This document shows positions 12,320 to 20,598 of a DNA stretch of 64,000 bases, piece by piece. Made by a program: the position numbers and the translations under genes. Under the pieces are notes generated by a model. The model worked only from the letters and a program-made list of their open reading frames with translations. It did not search any database and was not told where the DNA came from. Each line of letters opens with the position of its first letter. Positions within the stretch are counted from its first letter, which is position 1. Source of the DNA: Hymenobacter sp. BT559 (GTDB taxonomy: Bacteria > Bacteroidota > Bacteroidia > Cytophagales > Hymenobacteraceae); assembly GCF_016427535.1 (NCBI RefSeq), contig NZ_JAELXV010000001.1, forward strand, positions 1,426,001 through 1,490,000. Direction: 5' to 3'.

Positions 12320-14653
12320 CTAGGACTGCCCGGTGGGCGCAAAACGACGTAGCCGGAGCGAGTTAGTGAGTACCGAAACTGAGCTTAGCGCCATGGCTCC
12401 GGCTGCCAGCATAGGCGAAAGCAGCCAGCCCGTGGCCGGGTACAGCAAGCCTGCCGCGATAGGTATACCAATCGTGTTGTATATGAAGGCAAAGAATAGA
12501 TTTTGCCGGATGGTGCGCATGGTAGCGCGCGACAGCGCGATGGCCGTAGCTACTCCCTGCAAGTCGGGCCGCATAAGGGTAATACCCGCCGCCTCGAGGG
12601 CTACGTCGGTGCCAGTGCCCATGGCCAGGCTTACATCGGCCTGGGCCAGCGCGGGCGCATCATTAATGCCATCGCCAACCATCGCTACCACTCGTCCCTC
12701 AGCCTGCAGTTCTTGTACTTTTTGGGCTTTGTTTTGTGGTAGTACTTCGGCATAATACCGCGATATGCCCGCCTGTGCGGCGATGGCCGCAGCAGTTTGG
12801 GCATTGTCGCCCGTTAGCATCACCACCTCGAGGCCCTGTTGCTGTAGCGCTCGCACGGCTTGCAGCGAAGTAGGACGTATCTCATCGGCAAGGCCCAGCA
12901 CGGCTACCGCTTGCCCATCCAGAGCGGCGTACAGCACCGTCTTGGCCTGAGCTAGCAAGCCCGCGGCTACTTGCTGGGCGGCAGGAAGCAGTACGATGCC
13001 CGCTTCGCGCAGCAGGCGCTCATTGCCCAGCAGTAGGGCCTGGCCGGCCACGGTAGCCGCAGCGCCCTGGCCCGCTACGGCCCGGAACCCAGTGGCGGTA
13101 AGCACCGGGGCCTGCTGGCTGTCGGCGTAGCGAACTATGGCCGCCGCCAGTGGGTGCTCGCTTTGGCGCTCTATGGCCGCTAGCAGAGGCAGTAGGGTAG
13201 CGGCTGTGTGGCCGGGCAGGGCCACTAGGTCGGTGAGGGCGGGCTCGCCGCGGGTTAGGGTGCCGGTTTTGTCAAGCAGCACAGTATCTACGCGGTAAGC
13301 TTTTTCCAGCGCTTCCGCGTTGCGAATCAAAATGCCATAGTCGGCCCCTTTGCCGGTACCCACCATGATGGCTGTGGGCGTGGCCAGCCCTAGGGCGCAG
13401 GGGCAGGCAATAATCAGCACCGATACAAAAGCCGTGAGGGCCAGCGGCAGCCGCGTATCGGCCGGGGCCAAGGCCAGCCACAGCCCTAGGGTGAGCAATG
13501 CTACCCCTAACACAACGGGTACAAAAATTCCGCTCACGCGGTCGGCCAGCCGCTGAATGGGCGCCCGGCTGCCCTGGGCCTCGCTCACGAGCTGCACTAT
13601 CTGGGCCAGCATGGTGTCGCGGCCCACCTTGGTGACCCGGAAGCGGAATGCACCGGTTCGATTGAGGGTGGCGCCGTACACAGCGTCGCCGGGGGCTTTT
13701 TCCACCGGCAGGCTCTCACCGGTCAGCATGCTTTCGTCGAGGGTTGAGGAACCCGTGACGAGTTGCCCATCGGTGGCTACTTTCTCGCCGGGACGCACGG
13801 CCACTAGGTCGCCGGGGCGCAGGTCGGCCACGGGCACGTCTTCCTCGTGGCCATCGGGGCGCACGAGGCGGGCTGTTTTGGCCTGCAAGCCCAGCAGCGC
13901 TTGCAGGGCGGCCGAGGTCTGCTGCTTGGCCCGAGCTTCGAGTACCTTACCTAGGAGGATGAGCGCAATGATAGTGGCGGTGGTGTCATAGTACACGGCC
14001 GGCGCCAGGCCATGGCGCCAAAAAAAATGGGGTGCCATCGTAGCTACCAAGCTGAATAAGAATGCCGCGCCCGTGCCCAGCGCAATCAGGGTATCCATGC
14101 TGGCCGTGCGGTGGCGCAGGCCGTTCCAAGCCGCCACGTAAAACTCGCGCCCGCTGTACAGCAACACCGGCAGCGTGAGCAGCAGCAGTAGATAGTTGAG
14201 CGTGGGCTCGGGCACCCGGTGCATAAGGGATGGCCACAGCATGAGCATGCTCAGCGGCATGATGAGGGCCGCCAGCCCGGCTGCCACCCAAAAGCGGCGG
14301 CGTAGTTGCTGGTAAGCCAGCTGCTTGCGCGCCGCTAGTTCTTCATCGCTCACCTCAGCTTCAGCGAGGCTAGCTGTGGCGGGTGCCACGGCGGGCTCGG
14401 CTACATGGTAGCCCGCAGCCTCCACGGCGGCTTTGAGGCTGGCGCGGTCGGTGGCAGCGGGCGAAAAAGCTACGGTAGCTTTTTCAGTGGCCAAGTTTAC
14501 CTGAGCGCTTTGTACGCCGGGCGCTTTTTTGAGGGCGCGCTCCACAAAATTGGCGCAGGAGGCGCAGGTCATGCCCTCTATGGCAAGGGTAGCGGTTTCG
14601 ACGGGGCCGGGCGTGGGCGCGGCGGCCGGTAGCGTAGGCGAGAGGGGTTGCAT
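12320..14653 (-). CDS. copA: Copper-translocating P1B-type ATPase CopA
   Basis: A 777-residue copper efflux ATPase of the inner membrane. Residues about 20-85 form one heavy-metal-associated domain with MTCASC. The membrane helix with CPC ([11 protein letters not shown]), the phosphorylation site DKTGTLT, the HP motif (SEHPLA), [11 protein letters not shown] in the hinge, and a C-terminal helix with [12 protein letters not shown] are all present; CPC together with the last motif marks the Cu+ subgroup. The start chosen is ATG 14653 (MQPLSPTLP), because the open frame upstream of it antisense to the LysR gene has no similarity to CopA. It exports excess Cu+ from the cytosol. It is divergent from the LysR regulator gene at 14810, with 156 bases between, but no copper-regulator gene is adjacent. 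Confidence 0.95.
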   Translation of the reverse strand: MQPLSPTLPAAAPTPGPVETATLAIEGMTCASCANFVERALKKAPGVQSAQVNLATEKATVAFSPAATDRASLKAAVEAAGYHVAEPAVAPATASLAEAEVSDEELAARKQLAYQQLRRRFWVAAGLAALIMPLSMLMLWPSLMHRVPEPTLNYLLLLLTLPVLLYSGREFYVAAWNGLRHRTASMDTLIALGTGAAFLFSLVATMAPHFFWRHGLAPAVYYDTTATIIALILLGKVLEARAKQQTSAALQALLGLQAKTARLVRPDGHEEDVPVADLRPGDLVAVRPGEKVATDGQLVTGSSTLDESMLTGESLPVEKAPGDAVYGATLNRTGAFRFRVTKVGRDTMLAQIVQLVSEAQGSRAPIQRLADRVSGIFVPVVLGVALLTLGLWLALAPADTRLPLALTAFVSVLIIACPCALGLATPTAIMVGTGKGADYGILIRNAEALEKAYRVDTVLLDKTGTLTRGEPALTDLVALPGHTAATLLPLLAAIERQSEHPLAAAIVRYADSQQAPVLTATGFRAVAGQGAAATVAGQALLLGNERLLREAGIVLLPAAQQVAAGLLAQAKTVLYAALDGQAVAVLGLADEIRPTSLQAVRALQQQGLEVVMLTGDNAQTAAAIAAQAGISRYYAEVLPQNKAQKVQELQAEGRVVAMVGDGINDAPALAQADVSLAMGTGTDVALEAAGITLMRPDLQGVATAIALSRATMRTIRQNLFFAFIYNTIGIPIAAGLLYPATGWLLSPMLAAGAMALSSVSVLTNSLRLRRFAPTGQS

Positions 14654-14809
14654 AGCAGGGGCGCGCGTAAGCGCGGCAGTAAAAAGGGCGGATTTAGAAG
14701 CCCGCGTAGCGTCAAGGATACAACAACAAAAGTGGCAAAATAGGCCCCCTAGATGGGTACACAATTGCGAAACTGGGGCCACAACATTCCGGCCGCGTTC
14801 TTTGCGGCC

Positions 14810-15724
14810 ATGTCCGATTTTCGCTTGCGAGTATTCGCCGCCGTGGCCCAGCACCTGAGTTTTACCAAGGCTGCCCAGGAGCTTTTCATCTCGCAGCCCG
14901 CCGTAACCAAGCATCTGCACGAGCTCGAAAAGCAATATGGCCAGCGCCTGCTGGCCCGGCACGGCAGCCGTGTGGCTCTCACCGATGCTGGCCGCCTGCT
15001 GCTCGCTCACGCCCAGGTGGTAGCTGCCGCTGAGCAGCAGCTTGATGACCAACTGCTGGCCCTGCGCGACCCCGACGAGACCGTGGGCCGCCTGCGCCTC
15101 GGGGCCAGTACCACGCTGAGCCAATACGTGCTGCCAGCCTGGCTGCCCGCTTTCCAGCAGCGCTACCCACAGGTGCAGCTTACACTGCTGAATGCCAACT
15201 CGGAGCGCATTGCCGAGGCGCTGCTGCGCGGTGACCTCGACCTAGGCTTTGTGGAAGGCCGCTCGAAGAGCCGCGACCTGCACCACGAACTGTTGCTGCC
15301 CGACGAGCTGGTGGCTGTGCGGCGGGCCACGCCGGCCGGCCCGCCCCCGGCACCATTGCCGCTGGCCGAGGCACTGGCCCACCCACTGGTGCTGCGCGAG
15401 CGTGGCTCGGGCACGCTCGAAGTGCTGGAGTTTGCCCTGCGCGAGCACAAAATCAAGCTCAGCAGCCTGCGGGTGTCATTTTACCTTGACAGCACAGAGG
15501 CCATTAAGAGCTACCTAGGGGCCGCGCCCGATGCGCTAGGCTTTGTATCGCGGCAGGCGCTGCGGCGCGAGCTGGCAGCGGGCTTGCTCGAAGTCGTGCC
15601 CGTTGTGGGCCTAGCGCTGCCCCGGCAGTTTGAGGCGGTATGGGTACAGGGGCAGCCTTTGGTGCGGGCAGCCCAGCGGTTTCTGAGCTTCGGCCAGCAG
15701 CAAGTAAGAGCGCAGCAGTTATAA
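14810..15724 (+). CDS. LysR-family transcriptional regulator (YeiE/CysL-like)
   Basis: A 304-residue LysR-type regulator. The N-terminal winged helix-turn-helix is plain: [30 protein letters not shown] in residues 5-36 (key words [13 protein letters not shown]). The effector domain follows from about residue 90 ([18 protein letters not shown]). ATG 14810 gives the usual family N-terminus; an in-frame ATG 57 bases upstream adds residues unlike the family. The yeiH-like permease gene follows 85 bases downstream on the same strand, an arrangement seen in many bacteria (yeiE-yeiH), so this protein most likely controls that gene. Half-sites for it may be the GTTAT/ATAAC repeats at 15718-15745. Ligand unknown; YeiE/CysL relatives respond to sulfur compounds. 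Confidence 0.9.
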   Translation: MSDFRLRVFAAVAQHLSFTKAAQELFISQPAVTKHLHELEKQYGQRLLARHGSRVALTDAGRLLLAHAQVVAAAEQQLDDQLLALRDPDETVGRLRLGASTTLSQYVLPAWLPAFQQRYPQVQLTLLNANSERIAEALLRGDLDLGFVEGRSKSRDLHHELLLPDELVAVRRATPAGPPPAPLPLAEALAHPLVLRERGSGTLEVLEFALREHKIKLSSLRVSFYLDSTEAIKSYLGAAPDALGFVSRQALRRELAAGLLEVVPVVGLALPRQFEAVWVQGQPLVRAAQRFLSFGQQQVRAQQL

Positions 15725-15745
15725 CTTCTGGTTATCCGGAATAAC
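15718..15745. promoter_or_regulatory. Phased GTTAT/ATAAC repeats, candidate LysR operator
   Basis: GTTAT at 15718-15722, ATAAC at 15721-15725, GTTAT at 15731-15735 and ATAAC at 15741-15745. Alternating inverted half-sites sit at 10-base steps, one helical turn apart. The cluster starts inside the stop codon region of the LysR gene and lies just upstream of the putative yeiH promoter, the place expected for an activator site. Function inferred. Confidence 0.5.
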
Positions 15746-15778
15746 AATTATCAATTAATTAGTAGATAATGCGTTGCA

Positions 15779-15786
15779 TAATTTTG
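15779..15786 (+). promoter_or_regulatory. -7 promoter element of yeiH
   Basis: TAATTTTG matches the Bacteroidota -7 consensus TAnnTTTG, 23 bases upstream of the ATG at 15810. No clear -33 TTG is seen at the normal distance, which would fit a promoter that needs an activator such as the upstream LysR protein. Confidence 0.5.
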
Positions 15787-15809
15787 TGGCAGCTAAAACC
15801 CTGCCTCTT

Positions 15810-16838
15810 ATGCCTGCCCTGCCCAACGTTGCCTCGCCCATTAATGAACAACCCACAGGCTTTTTTTGCCACTTTTATACCCCGCATCAATTATTCGGGC
15901 GTGCTGTTACGCTGCGCCAAATAGCATTTGCGCTGCTGCTGGTTTTTTGTCTCACGCCCTGGGCCTCGCCGCCCATTGCGCTGGCCCTAGGTCTATTGCT
16001 GGCCCAAACGGTCGGTAACCCTTTTACCACCCAAACCAAGTCTTTCGCGCACCAGCTACTGCAATTCTCCGTTATCGGCCTAGGCTTTGGCATGAATGCA
16101 CATGCTGCCGTGCAAGCTGGCCGCGAGGGGCTACTATTCACGGTAGTGTCCATTTTTGGTACGCTGATTTTGGGCTTTTTTGCGGGCCGGTGGCTAGGGT
16201 TGGGGCGCCAGGTAGTGCACCTTATCTCATGCGGTACTGCCATATGCGGGGGCTCGGCCATCGCGGCCATCGGGCCGGTACTGGGGGCCAAAGACGATGC
16301 CATGTCAGTGAGCCTGGGCACGGTGTTCGTACTCAATGCGCTGGCGCTGTTTGCGTTCCCGCCCATTGGCCACGCCCTGCACCTGAGCCAGCAGCAGTTC
16401 GGACTCTGGTGCGCCATTGCTATCCATGACACAAGCTCGGTGGTGGGGGCGGCAGCCGCCTACGGCAACCAGGCCCTCGAAGTAGCCACTACTGTAAAGC
16501 TGGCGCGGGCGCTGTGGATTATCCCGGTGGCCCTAGGTACGGCCTTCGCTTTTAAGCAAGGGGGCGTTAAAATCACGATTCCTTACTTTATTCTGGGCTT
16601 CATCGCGGCCATGCTGTTCAATACGTATGCCCCGGCCTACGTGCCCGCTGCCAAGGCCCTAGGTCCCCTGCTGGGGCACCTAGCGAAGGTAGGCCTCACG
16701 CTGACTCTGTTTTTTATCGGGGCGGGCTTATCGGGCAGCGTGGTGCGCTCGGTGGGTGTGCGGCCCTATGTGCTAGGCCTGCTGCTGTGGCTGGTAGTAT
16801 CGGCGATTTCGCTCGGCGTTATTTGGCATTCGGTGTAG
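15810..16838 (+). CDS. yeiH: YeiH-family putative sulfate/anion exporter
   Basis: A 342-residue inner membrane protein with about ten hydrophobic helices, of the YeiH family (conserved UPF0324 type). Typical blocks are LLQFSVIGLGFGMN, LISCGTAICGGSAIAAIGPVLGA and IHDTSSVVGAAAAYG, the last two being the most conserved parts of the family. The family is annotated as a putative sulfate exporter, with weak experimental support. ATG 15810 is taken as the start because it is preceded by a promoter element; an in-frame TTG at 15774 would lie upstream of that element. It is partnered with the LysR regulator gene upstream. Confidence 0.88.
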   Translation: MPALPNVASPINEQPTGFFCHFYTPHQLFGRAVTLRQIAFALLLVFCLTPWASPPIALALGLLLAQTVGNPFTTQTKSFAHQLLQFSVIGLGFGMNAHAAVQAGREGLLFTVVSIFGTLILGFFAGRWLGLGRQVVHLISCGTAICGGSAIAAIGPVLGAKDDAMSVSLGTVFVLNALALFAFPPIGHALHLSQQQFGLWCAIAIHDTSSVVGAAAAYGNQALEVATTVKLARALWIIPVALGTAFAFKQGGVKITIPYFILGFIAAMLFNTYAPAYVPAAKALGPLLGHLAKVGLTLTLFFIGAGLSGSVVRSVGVRPYVLGLLLWLVVSAISLGVIWHSV

Positions 16839-16865
16839 TGCCGGGCGTGGCTTTGCGCATGGGCC

Positions 16866-18347
16866 CTAGGCAAAAATCTTAACCTGCTCGCCCTTGCGCT
16901 TGGTACGCACATACTGCCGAATAATCTGCTGCACGTCTTTATTATCGGCATACGACTGCACGGCCTGGCGGAAATCGGCCAGCTTGCGCGCCGTAAACGT
17001 TTCATCGACGTAGCCAAAGCCCACGTAGCGGCCGTTCTCGACCACTACCAGCGACTTTTCGTCGGCTCGCCGCCCGCTCCCAATCACTACAAACGACTCG
17101 TGCTCGTAGGTGATACTGTCAATGGCCTCATCTACGCGCTGGTTGTAAGTTTCGGGCGACTCCTGGCCTACGCAGGCGCCCTGGCAGCGGTGCACCTGGT
17201 AGTCGAAGCACGCACCCTGTGTCTTGTACAGTCCGCACAGCTTTTGGCACAGGTTATACTTGGCCACCTTGTGGTAGAGAAAGCCCTGCGCCTTGTACTG
17301 GTTGCCAAGCGCAATGATGGGAATCTCCGAGTTCCGGGCGTCGGCGCGGCCGTAGTATAGGCATTTGTAGCCATTCTCGTCGGTCTTGAGGTAGATGCCG
17401 GCCGGAAATACTGAGCGCCGCTGGGCCCGGTTGTAAGCCGGCTTTAGCTGCTTGATGAGGTGCGACTCGTAGAGCAGCGCCACCAGCTCCGAGCCGGTCA
17501 GCTCCCAGGTGATGTCAGCGATGGAGTTTTTAAAGTCCAAGCTCTTGCGCGATTTCACATCTACCGCAAAGTGCTGCTGAATGCGCTTGTAGATATTGAT
17601 GCTCTTGCCCACATAGATGACCTCGCCCGCCTCGTTGTGGAAATAATACACGCCCGTTTCCTGGGGCAGCGCGGCCACTTTTTCGGGGGTGATGAGCGGG
17701 GGCAGCAGGGCGGTTTTGATAGCCTGGGCCACGGCCGCCACGCGGCGGGCGCTAGGTTTTTTAGCCGTGGCGTCGGGCTTACGGCCAGCGGGGGCCAGGG
17801 CATCTACGCGGGCCAGCGTATCGGCAGCATTGGCCTCGGCAGCTTCGCTCTCCTGTGTAATCTTGAGCAGGCGGTCGAAGAGGATGGCGGTGGCCTCGGC
17901 GTCGCCAGCGGCACGGTGCCGGCCGTTGAGCGGAATACCGATATTCTGGCACAGCTTGCCCAGGCTGTAGCTCGGCTGACCCGGAATGAGCGACCGGCTC
18001 AGGCGCACCGTGCACAGCGTTTTGCGCGAATAATTATACCCTAGGTCAGCAAACTCCTTCTTGAGGAAGGAGTAGTCAAAGCGCACATTATGAGCAACAA
18101 ATACGCACCCTTCAGTCATCTCCACCACTTTGCGGGCCACCTCGTGAAAGCGGGGCGCATCGGCCACCATATCGTTGGTAATGCCGGTGAGCTGGGTGAT
18201 GAAGGGTGGAATGCTACGGCCGGGGTTAACCAGCGTAGTATAGGAGTCAACCACCTGTTGGCCGTCGTGCACAAAAATGGCCAGCTCAGTAATGCGGTCA
18301 TTTGCGGGCTGGCCGCCGGTGGTTTCTAAGTCGATAATAGCGTACAA
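16866..18347 (-). CDS. DnaQ-like 3'-5' exonuclease fused to a UvrC-type GIY-YIG nuclease module
   Basis: A 493-residue two-module protein. Residues 1-170 are a DnaQ/RNase T-type exonuclease: ExoI IIDLETTG, ExoII AHNVRFDYSF, and an ExoIII region HRAAGDAEAT. After an Ala-rich linker, residues about 222-305 are a GIY-YIG nuclease (ETGVYYFHNEAGEVIYVGKSINIYKRIQQHF region, key words GVYYF, VIYVGKS). Behind it sits a cysteine cluster, C367, C371, C380, C388 and C392, whose last four spacings resemble the iron-sulfur site of UvrC. Fusions of this type exist in several phyla and are thought to process damaged DNA, but the function is not well established. The TTG at 18347 is used as start since the exonuclease motif begins 4 residues later; a TAACTTTG promoter element lies at 18380-18387. 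Confidence 0.88.
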   Translation of the reverse strand: MYAIIDLETTGGQPANDRITELAIFVHDGQQVVDSYTTLVNPGRSIPPFITQLTGITNDMVADAPRFHEVARKVVEMTEGCVFVAHNVRFDYSFLKKEFADLGYNYSRKTLCTVRLSRSLIPGQPSYSLGKLCQNIGIPLNGRHRAAGDAEATAILFDRLLKITQESEAAEANAADTLARVDALAPAGRKPDATAKKPSARRVAAVAQAIKTALLPPLITPEKVAALPQETGVYYFHNEAGEVIYVGKSINIYKRIQQHFAVDVKSRKSLDFKNSIADITWELTGSELVALLYESHLIKQLKPAYNRAQRRSVFPAGIYLKTDENGYKCLYYGRADARNSEIPIIALGNQYKAQGFLYHKVAKYNLCQKLCGLYKTQGACFDYQVHRCQGACVGQESPETYNQRVDEAIDSITYEHESFVVIGSGRRADEKSLVVVENGRYVGFGYVDETFTARKLADFRQAVQSYADNKDVQQIIRQYVRTKRKGEQVKIFA

Positions 18348-18379
18348 GGGCAGCGATAAGTCGGGGAGCAGAATGCTAA

Positions 18380-18387
18380 CAAAGTTA
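18380..18387 (-). promoter_or_regulatory. -7 promoter element of the exonuclease/GIY-YIG gene
   Basis: On the minus strand this reads TAACTTTG, matching TAnnTTTG, 32 bases before the TTG start at 18347. It supports that start. The -33 box is not clear. Confidence 0.45.
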
Positions 18388-18416
18388 GGGCCCGTGTTGG
18401 TTGCCTAAGGGCACAA

Positions 18417-18446
18417 AAAAAGCCCGCTGGTAAGGGCGGGCTTTTT
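18417..18446 (-). terminator. Intrinsic terminator
   Basis: Perfect 11-bp stem (18417-18427 and 18436-18446), 8-nt loop, A tract on the left and T tract on the right. It follows the leftward DUF2383 gene ending at 18465. Confidence 0.85.
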
Positions 18447-18464
18447 CGCGGCAGCTAGGGCTGC

Positions 18465-18926
18465 TTATTTGTTTTTGTTCTGGGTCAGCCAGTTTTTGGC
18501 TTGCAGGATAGCGTCGTGCTGCTGCTGGAATACCGTCTTGGCACCGGCCGGAATATCCTGAGCCGACAGAGCGGTTTCGTAGGCTTTCAGGGCCGAAGCT
18601 TCGCCGGTTTCGGCAGCTTCGAGTACCGACGAGTCGCTGCCGCCCGTGAAAGCCGACTTGATGTTAATCCAACCGCGGTGTACAGCGGCGGCGGCATCAG
18701 TAGCTACACTTTCGATGGTAGTTTCTTCGCTGGCATCAATGCCGTACTGCTTGGCGTATCCTTCTAGGTCCGATACAAAGCCAGCACGCTGCTGCGAAAA
18801 CTGGCTGAGCTGCGATTTCAACTCGGGGCTCGATACTTCTTCGGCAGCTTCTTGGTAGCCTTTTACCGAGGTGCGATTCAGGTTGAGAATGTCGGTGAAG
18901 GCGCGGGTGATGGTTTCGTTAGCCAT
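18465..18926 (-). CDS. DUF2383 / PA2169-family four-helix-bundle protein
   Basis: A 153-residue soluble, all-helical protein of the ferritin-like PA2169/DUF2383 family. The N-terminal half carries the family pattern: TRAFTDILNLNRTSVKGYQEAAE, then LKSQLSQFSQQRAGFVSDL (key words DILNLNRTSVKGY and FSQQRAGFV). A second half with GWINIKSAF and GEASALKAYETAL completes the bundle. Members are often linked to stress response; no enzymatic role is known. Start ATG 18926. It is probably a single-gene unit with its own terminator. Confidence 0.88.
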   Translation of the reverse strand: MANETITRAFTDILNLNRTSVKGYQEAAEEVSSPELKSQLSQFSQQRAGFVSDLEGYAKQYGIDASEETTIESVATDAAAAVHRGWINIKSAFTGGSDSSVLEAAETGEASALKAYETALSAQDIPAGAKTVFQQQHDAILQAKNWLTQNKNK

Positions 18927-19074
18927 GACTTAAGTCTGTAGAGTAGGATGAAAAATAGAACGACTGATTTGTTGGTGTCGCTCACATGCCCTTGTACGGG
19001 GACTGTCGGGGCAAAGGGTTCGTTTTATTGGTATAAAATTTTGGCTTTTACTCAGGCAGACGTTTTTCCTGAAC

Positions 19075-20325
19075 CTAGGACCGGCGGTGCTGGGGCATAG
19101 GTGGCATGCTGGGCTCGGGAGCTAGTGGTGGGCGCTTGCCGCGCATTTGGTCCCAGAACTTGGCTAGGAAGCCTCGGTCGTCACTCGGGTCTTTCTTGGT
19201 CGCTTCGCCATCGCTCACGTCACCTAGGAGGAAGCCCCAGGGCTCGGTCGATTTATTGGCATCGAGCACCACCTTTATCACTGCCGACAGCGGCACGCTC
19301 AAAATCATGCCCGGCGTGCCCCACAGCTGCGCCCCCAGAATAAGGGCCAGAATAGCCGTGAGCGGGTTGAGGCTCACTTTAGAAGCCGTAATGAGCGGCG
19401 ACAAGATGTTATCTGAGATAAACTGCACTAGCATAAACACGCCGATAACCAGCAGCCCGTGCGTGAGTGAGCCCGACTCTACATAAGTAATGAGTGCCGG
19501 AATAATAGAGCCCACCGTGATACCGATGTAGGGAATAACAGCCAGCACCGAAGCAAAAACGGCGAAGAAAATGGCGTATTTCACCCCAAGAGCCAGCAGC
19601 CCAATGGCGTTCATGACTGATACTACTACAATAACCGTGAACAGGCCCGACATGTAGCCTTGCACTACATTTTGAATGTTATCGACGGTGTGCAGCACCA
19701 CGGTGCGCTTGTCGGCCTCCACAAAGCGGAACATGAACTGCCGCAGGTGGTCGCGGTAGTACAGAAAGCAGAAGATGTAGATGGGCACCAGCGTAATGGT
19801 GCTGAGCACACCTAGGGTCGTGTTGAGGGTAGAACTCAGGTACTTGCTCGACTGCTTTTGCAGGGCCGAGAGCGACGAGTCGATGACTTCGTCGTGGCTC
19901 ATGGGCTGGAAATGAAAGCGTTTGCTTAGGAGTTGCTGCTGTTGGTCGAAAAGTATTACCAGCTTGCTCTGGATAAGCGGCAGCTCGCTGCGCAAACTGA
20001 TTATCTGGGTACCAAAAAACGTGAACAGCCCGGCCACAAAAAGCACTACCAGCAAAATAGCCGCAGCAATAGCCAGCATGCGGGGCCAGCGCCACTTTTC
20101 AAGCTTCGTCACCAGCGGCATCAGCAGCAGGCTCAGCAAAATGGCGTAAATCAGCGGCAGCAGCAGGTCGTCGAGCTTGTGGAGCACAAACACCAGCAGC
20201 GACAAGCCGATGAGCATAAAAGTGTAGTGCACCACCGCCGACTGCTTTATCTCGGTGGGCGCATGGTTAAAGGTTTGCCCCGGTAAGTTGCGGGGCTGGT
20301 TGAATTGGTTGGGTGGGGGTAACAT
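19075..20325 (-). CDS. AI-2E family transporter (TqsA/YdiK/PerM-like)
   Basis: A 416-residue inner-membrane protein of the AI-2E transporter superfamily. It has two N-terminal helices (YTFMLIGLSLLVFVLHKLDDLLLPLIYAILLS region), a central soluble domain of about 90 residues rich in Gln and Ser, and five to six C-terminal helices with the family block VIPYIGITVGSIIPAL and VQFISDNILSPLI. ATG 20325 is preferred; the open frame continues 28 codons further but those residues are not family-like. Members range from autoinducer exporters to Na+/H+ antiporters, so the substrate is open. The C-terminal 50 residues are charged and Pro-rich (PPLAPEPSMPPMPQHRRS). Confidence 0.88.
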   Translation of the reverse strand: MLPPPNQFNQPRNLPGQTFNHAPTEIKQSAVVHYTFMLIGLSLLVFVLHKLDDLLLPLIYAILLSLLLMPLVTKLEKWRWPRMLAIAAAILLVVLFVAGLFTFFGTQIISLRSELPLIQSKLVILFDQQQQLLSKRFHFQPMSHDEVIDSSLSALQKQSSKYLSSTLNTTLGVLSTITLVPIYIFCFLYYRDHLRQFMFRFVEADKRTVVLHTVDNIQNVVQGYMSGLFTVIVVVSVMNAIGLLALGVKYAIFFAVFASVLAVIPYIGITVGSIIPALITYVESGSLTHGLLVIGVFMLVQFISDNILSPLITASKVSLNPLTAILALILGAQLWGTPGMILSVPLSAVIKVVLDANKSTEPWGFLLGDVSDGEATKKDPSDDRGFLAKFWDQMRGKRPPLAPEPSMPPMPQHRRS

Positions 20326-20402
20326 TTTTTCAGTTAGGAGTTTTGAGTTAGGAGTGAGGCCCGGGTGGCTGAACCTTGCGGCGCCAGCTGGGGTTAAAAA
20401 CC

Positions 20403-20410
20403 CAAACATA
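20403..20410 (-). promoter_or_regulatory. Candidate -7 element for the AI-2E gene
   Basis: Reads TATGTTTG on the minus strand, matching TAnnTTTG, 77 bases upstream of the ATG at 20325. No clear TTG at the usual -33 distance. Confidence 0.35.
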
Positions 20411-20452
20411 TTGGCACCGATAAACTAATAAAACTGGCAAGTCTGGATTGAA

Positions 20453-20472
20453 TAACGCGGCATTACGCGTTA
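20453..20472. promoter_or_regulatory. Inverted repeat between divergent genes
   Basis: TAACGCG and CGCGTTA, 7-bp perfect arms with a 6-base spacer, in the divergent space between the AI-2E gene and parE. It has operator geometry but no known binding protein is evident. Confidence 0.35.
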
Positions 20473-20598
20473 CTTTTACCAGCAAACTGCCCTCAGTACG
20501 GATTTTGAGCGGCAATAGCTAACGCCCGGCTGCCTAGTCAGCTTGCCGCAGGCAAGCTTATCTGTTAAATCTTAAAAATCCGTTTGAATCTGCGATTA

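Noticed and set aside
12142..12342. 66-residue open frame on the minus strand between copA and the cargo gene
   Set aside because: It overlaps the end of copA, has no promoter, no recognised family, and lies in AT-rich spacer; a transposase remnant was considered but no motif supports it.
14654..15124. N-terminal extension of copA by 157 codons
   Set aside because: It runs antisense through the LysR gene; the HMA domain starts soon after ATG 14653.
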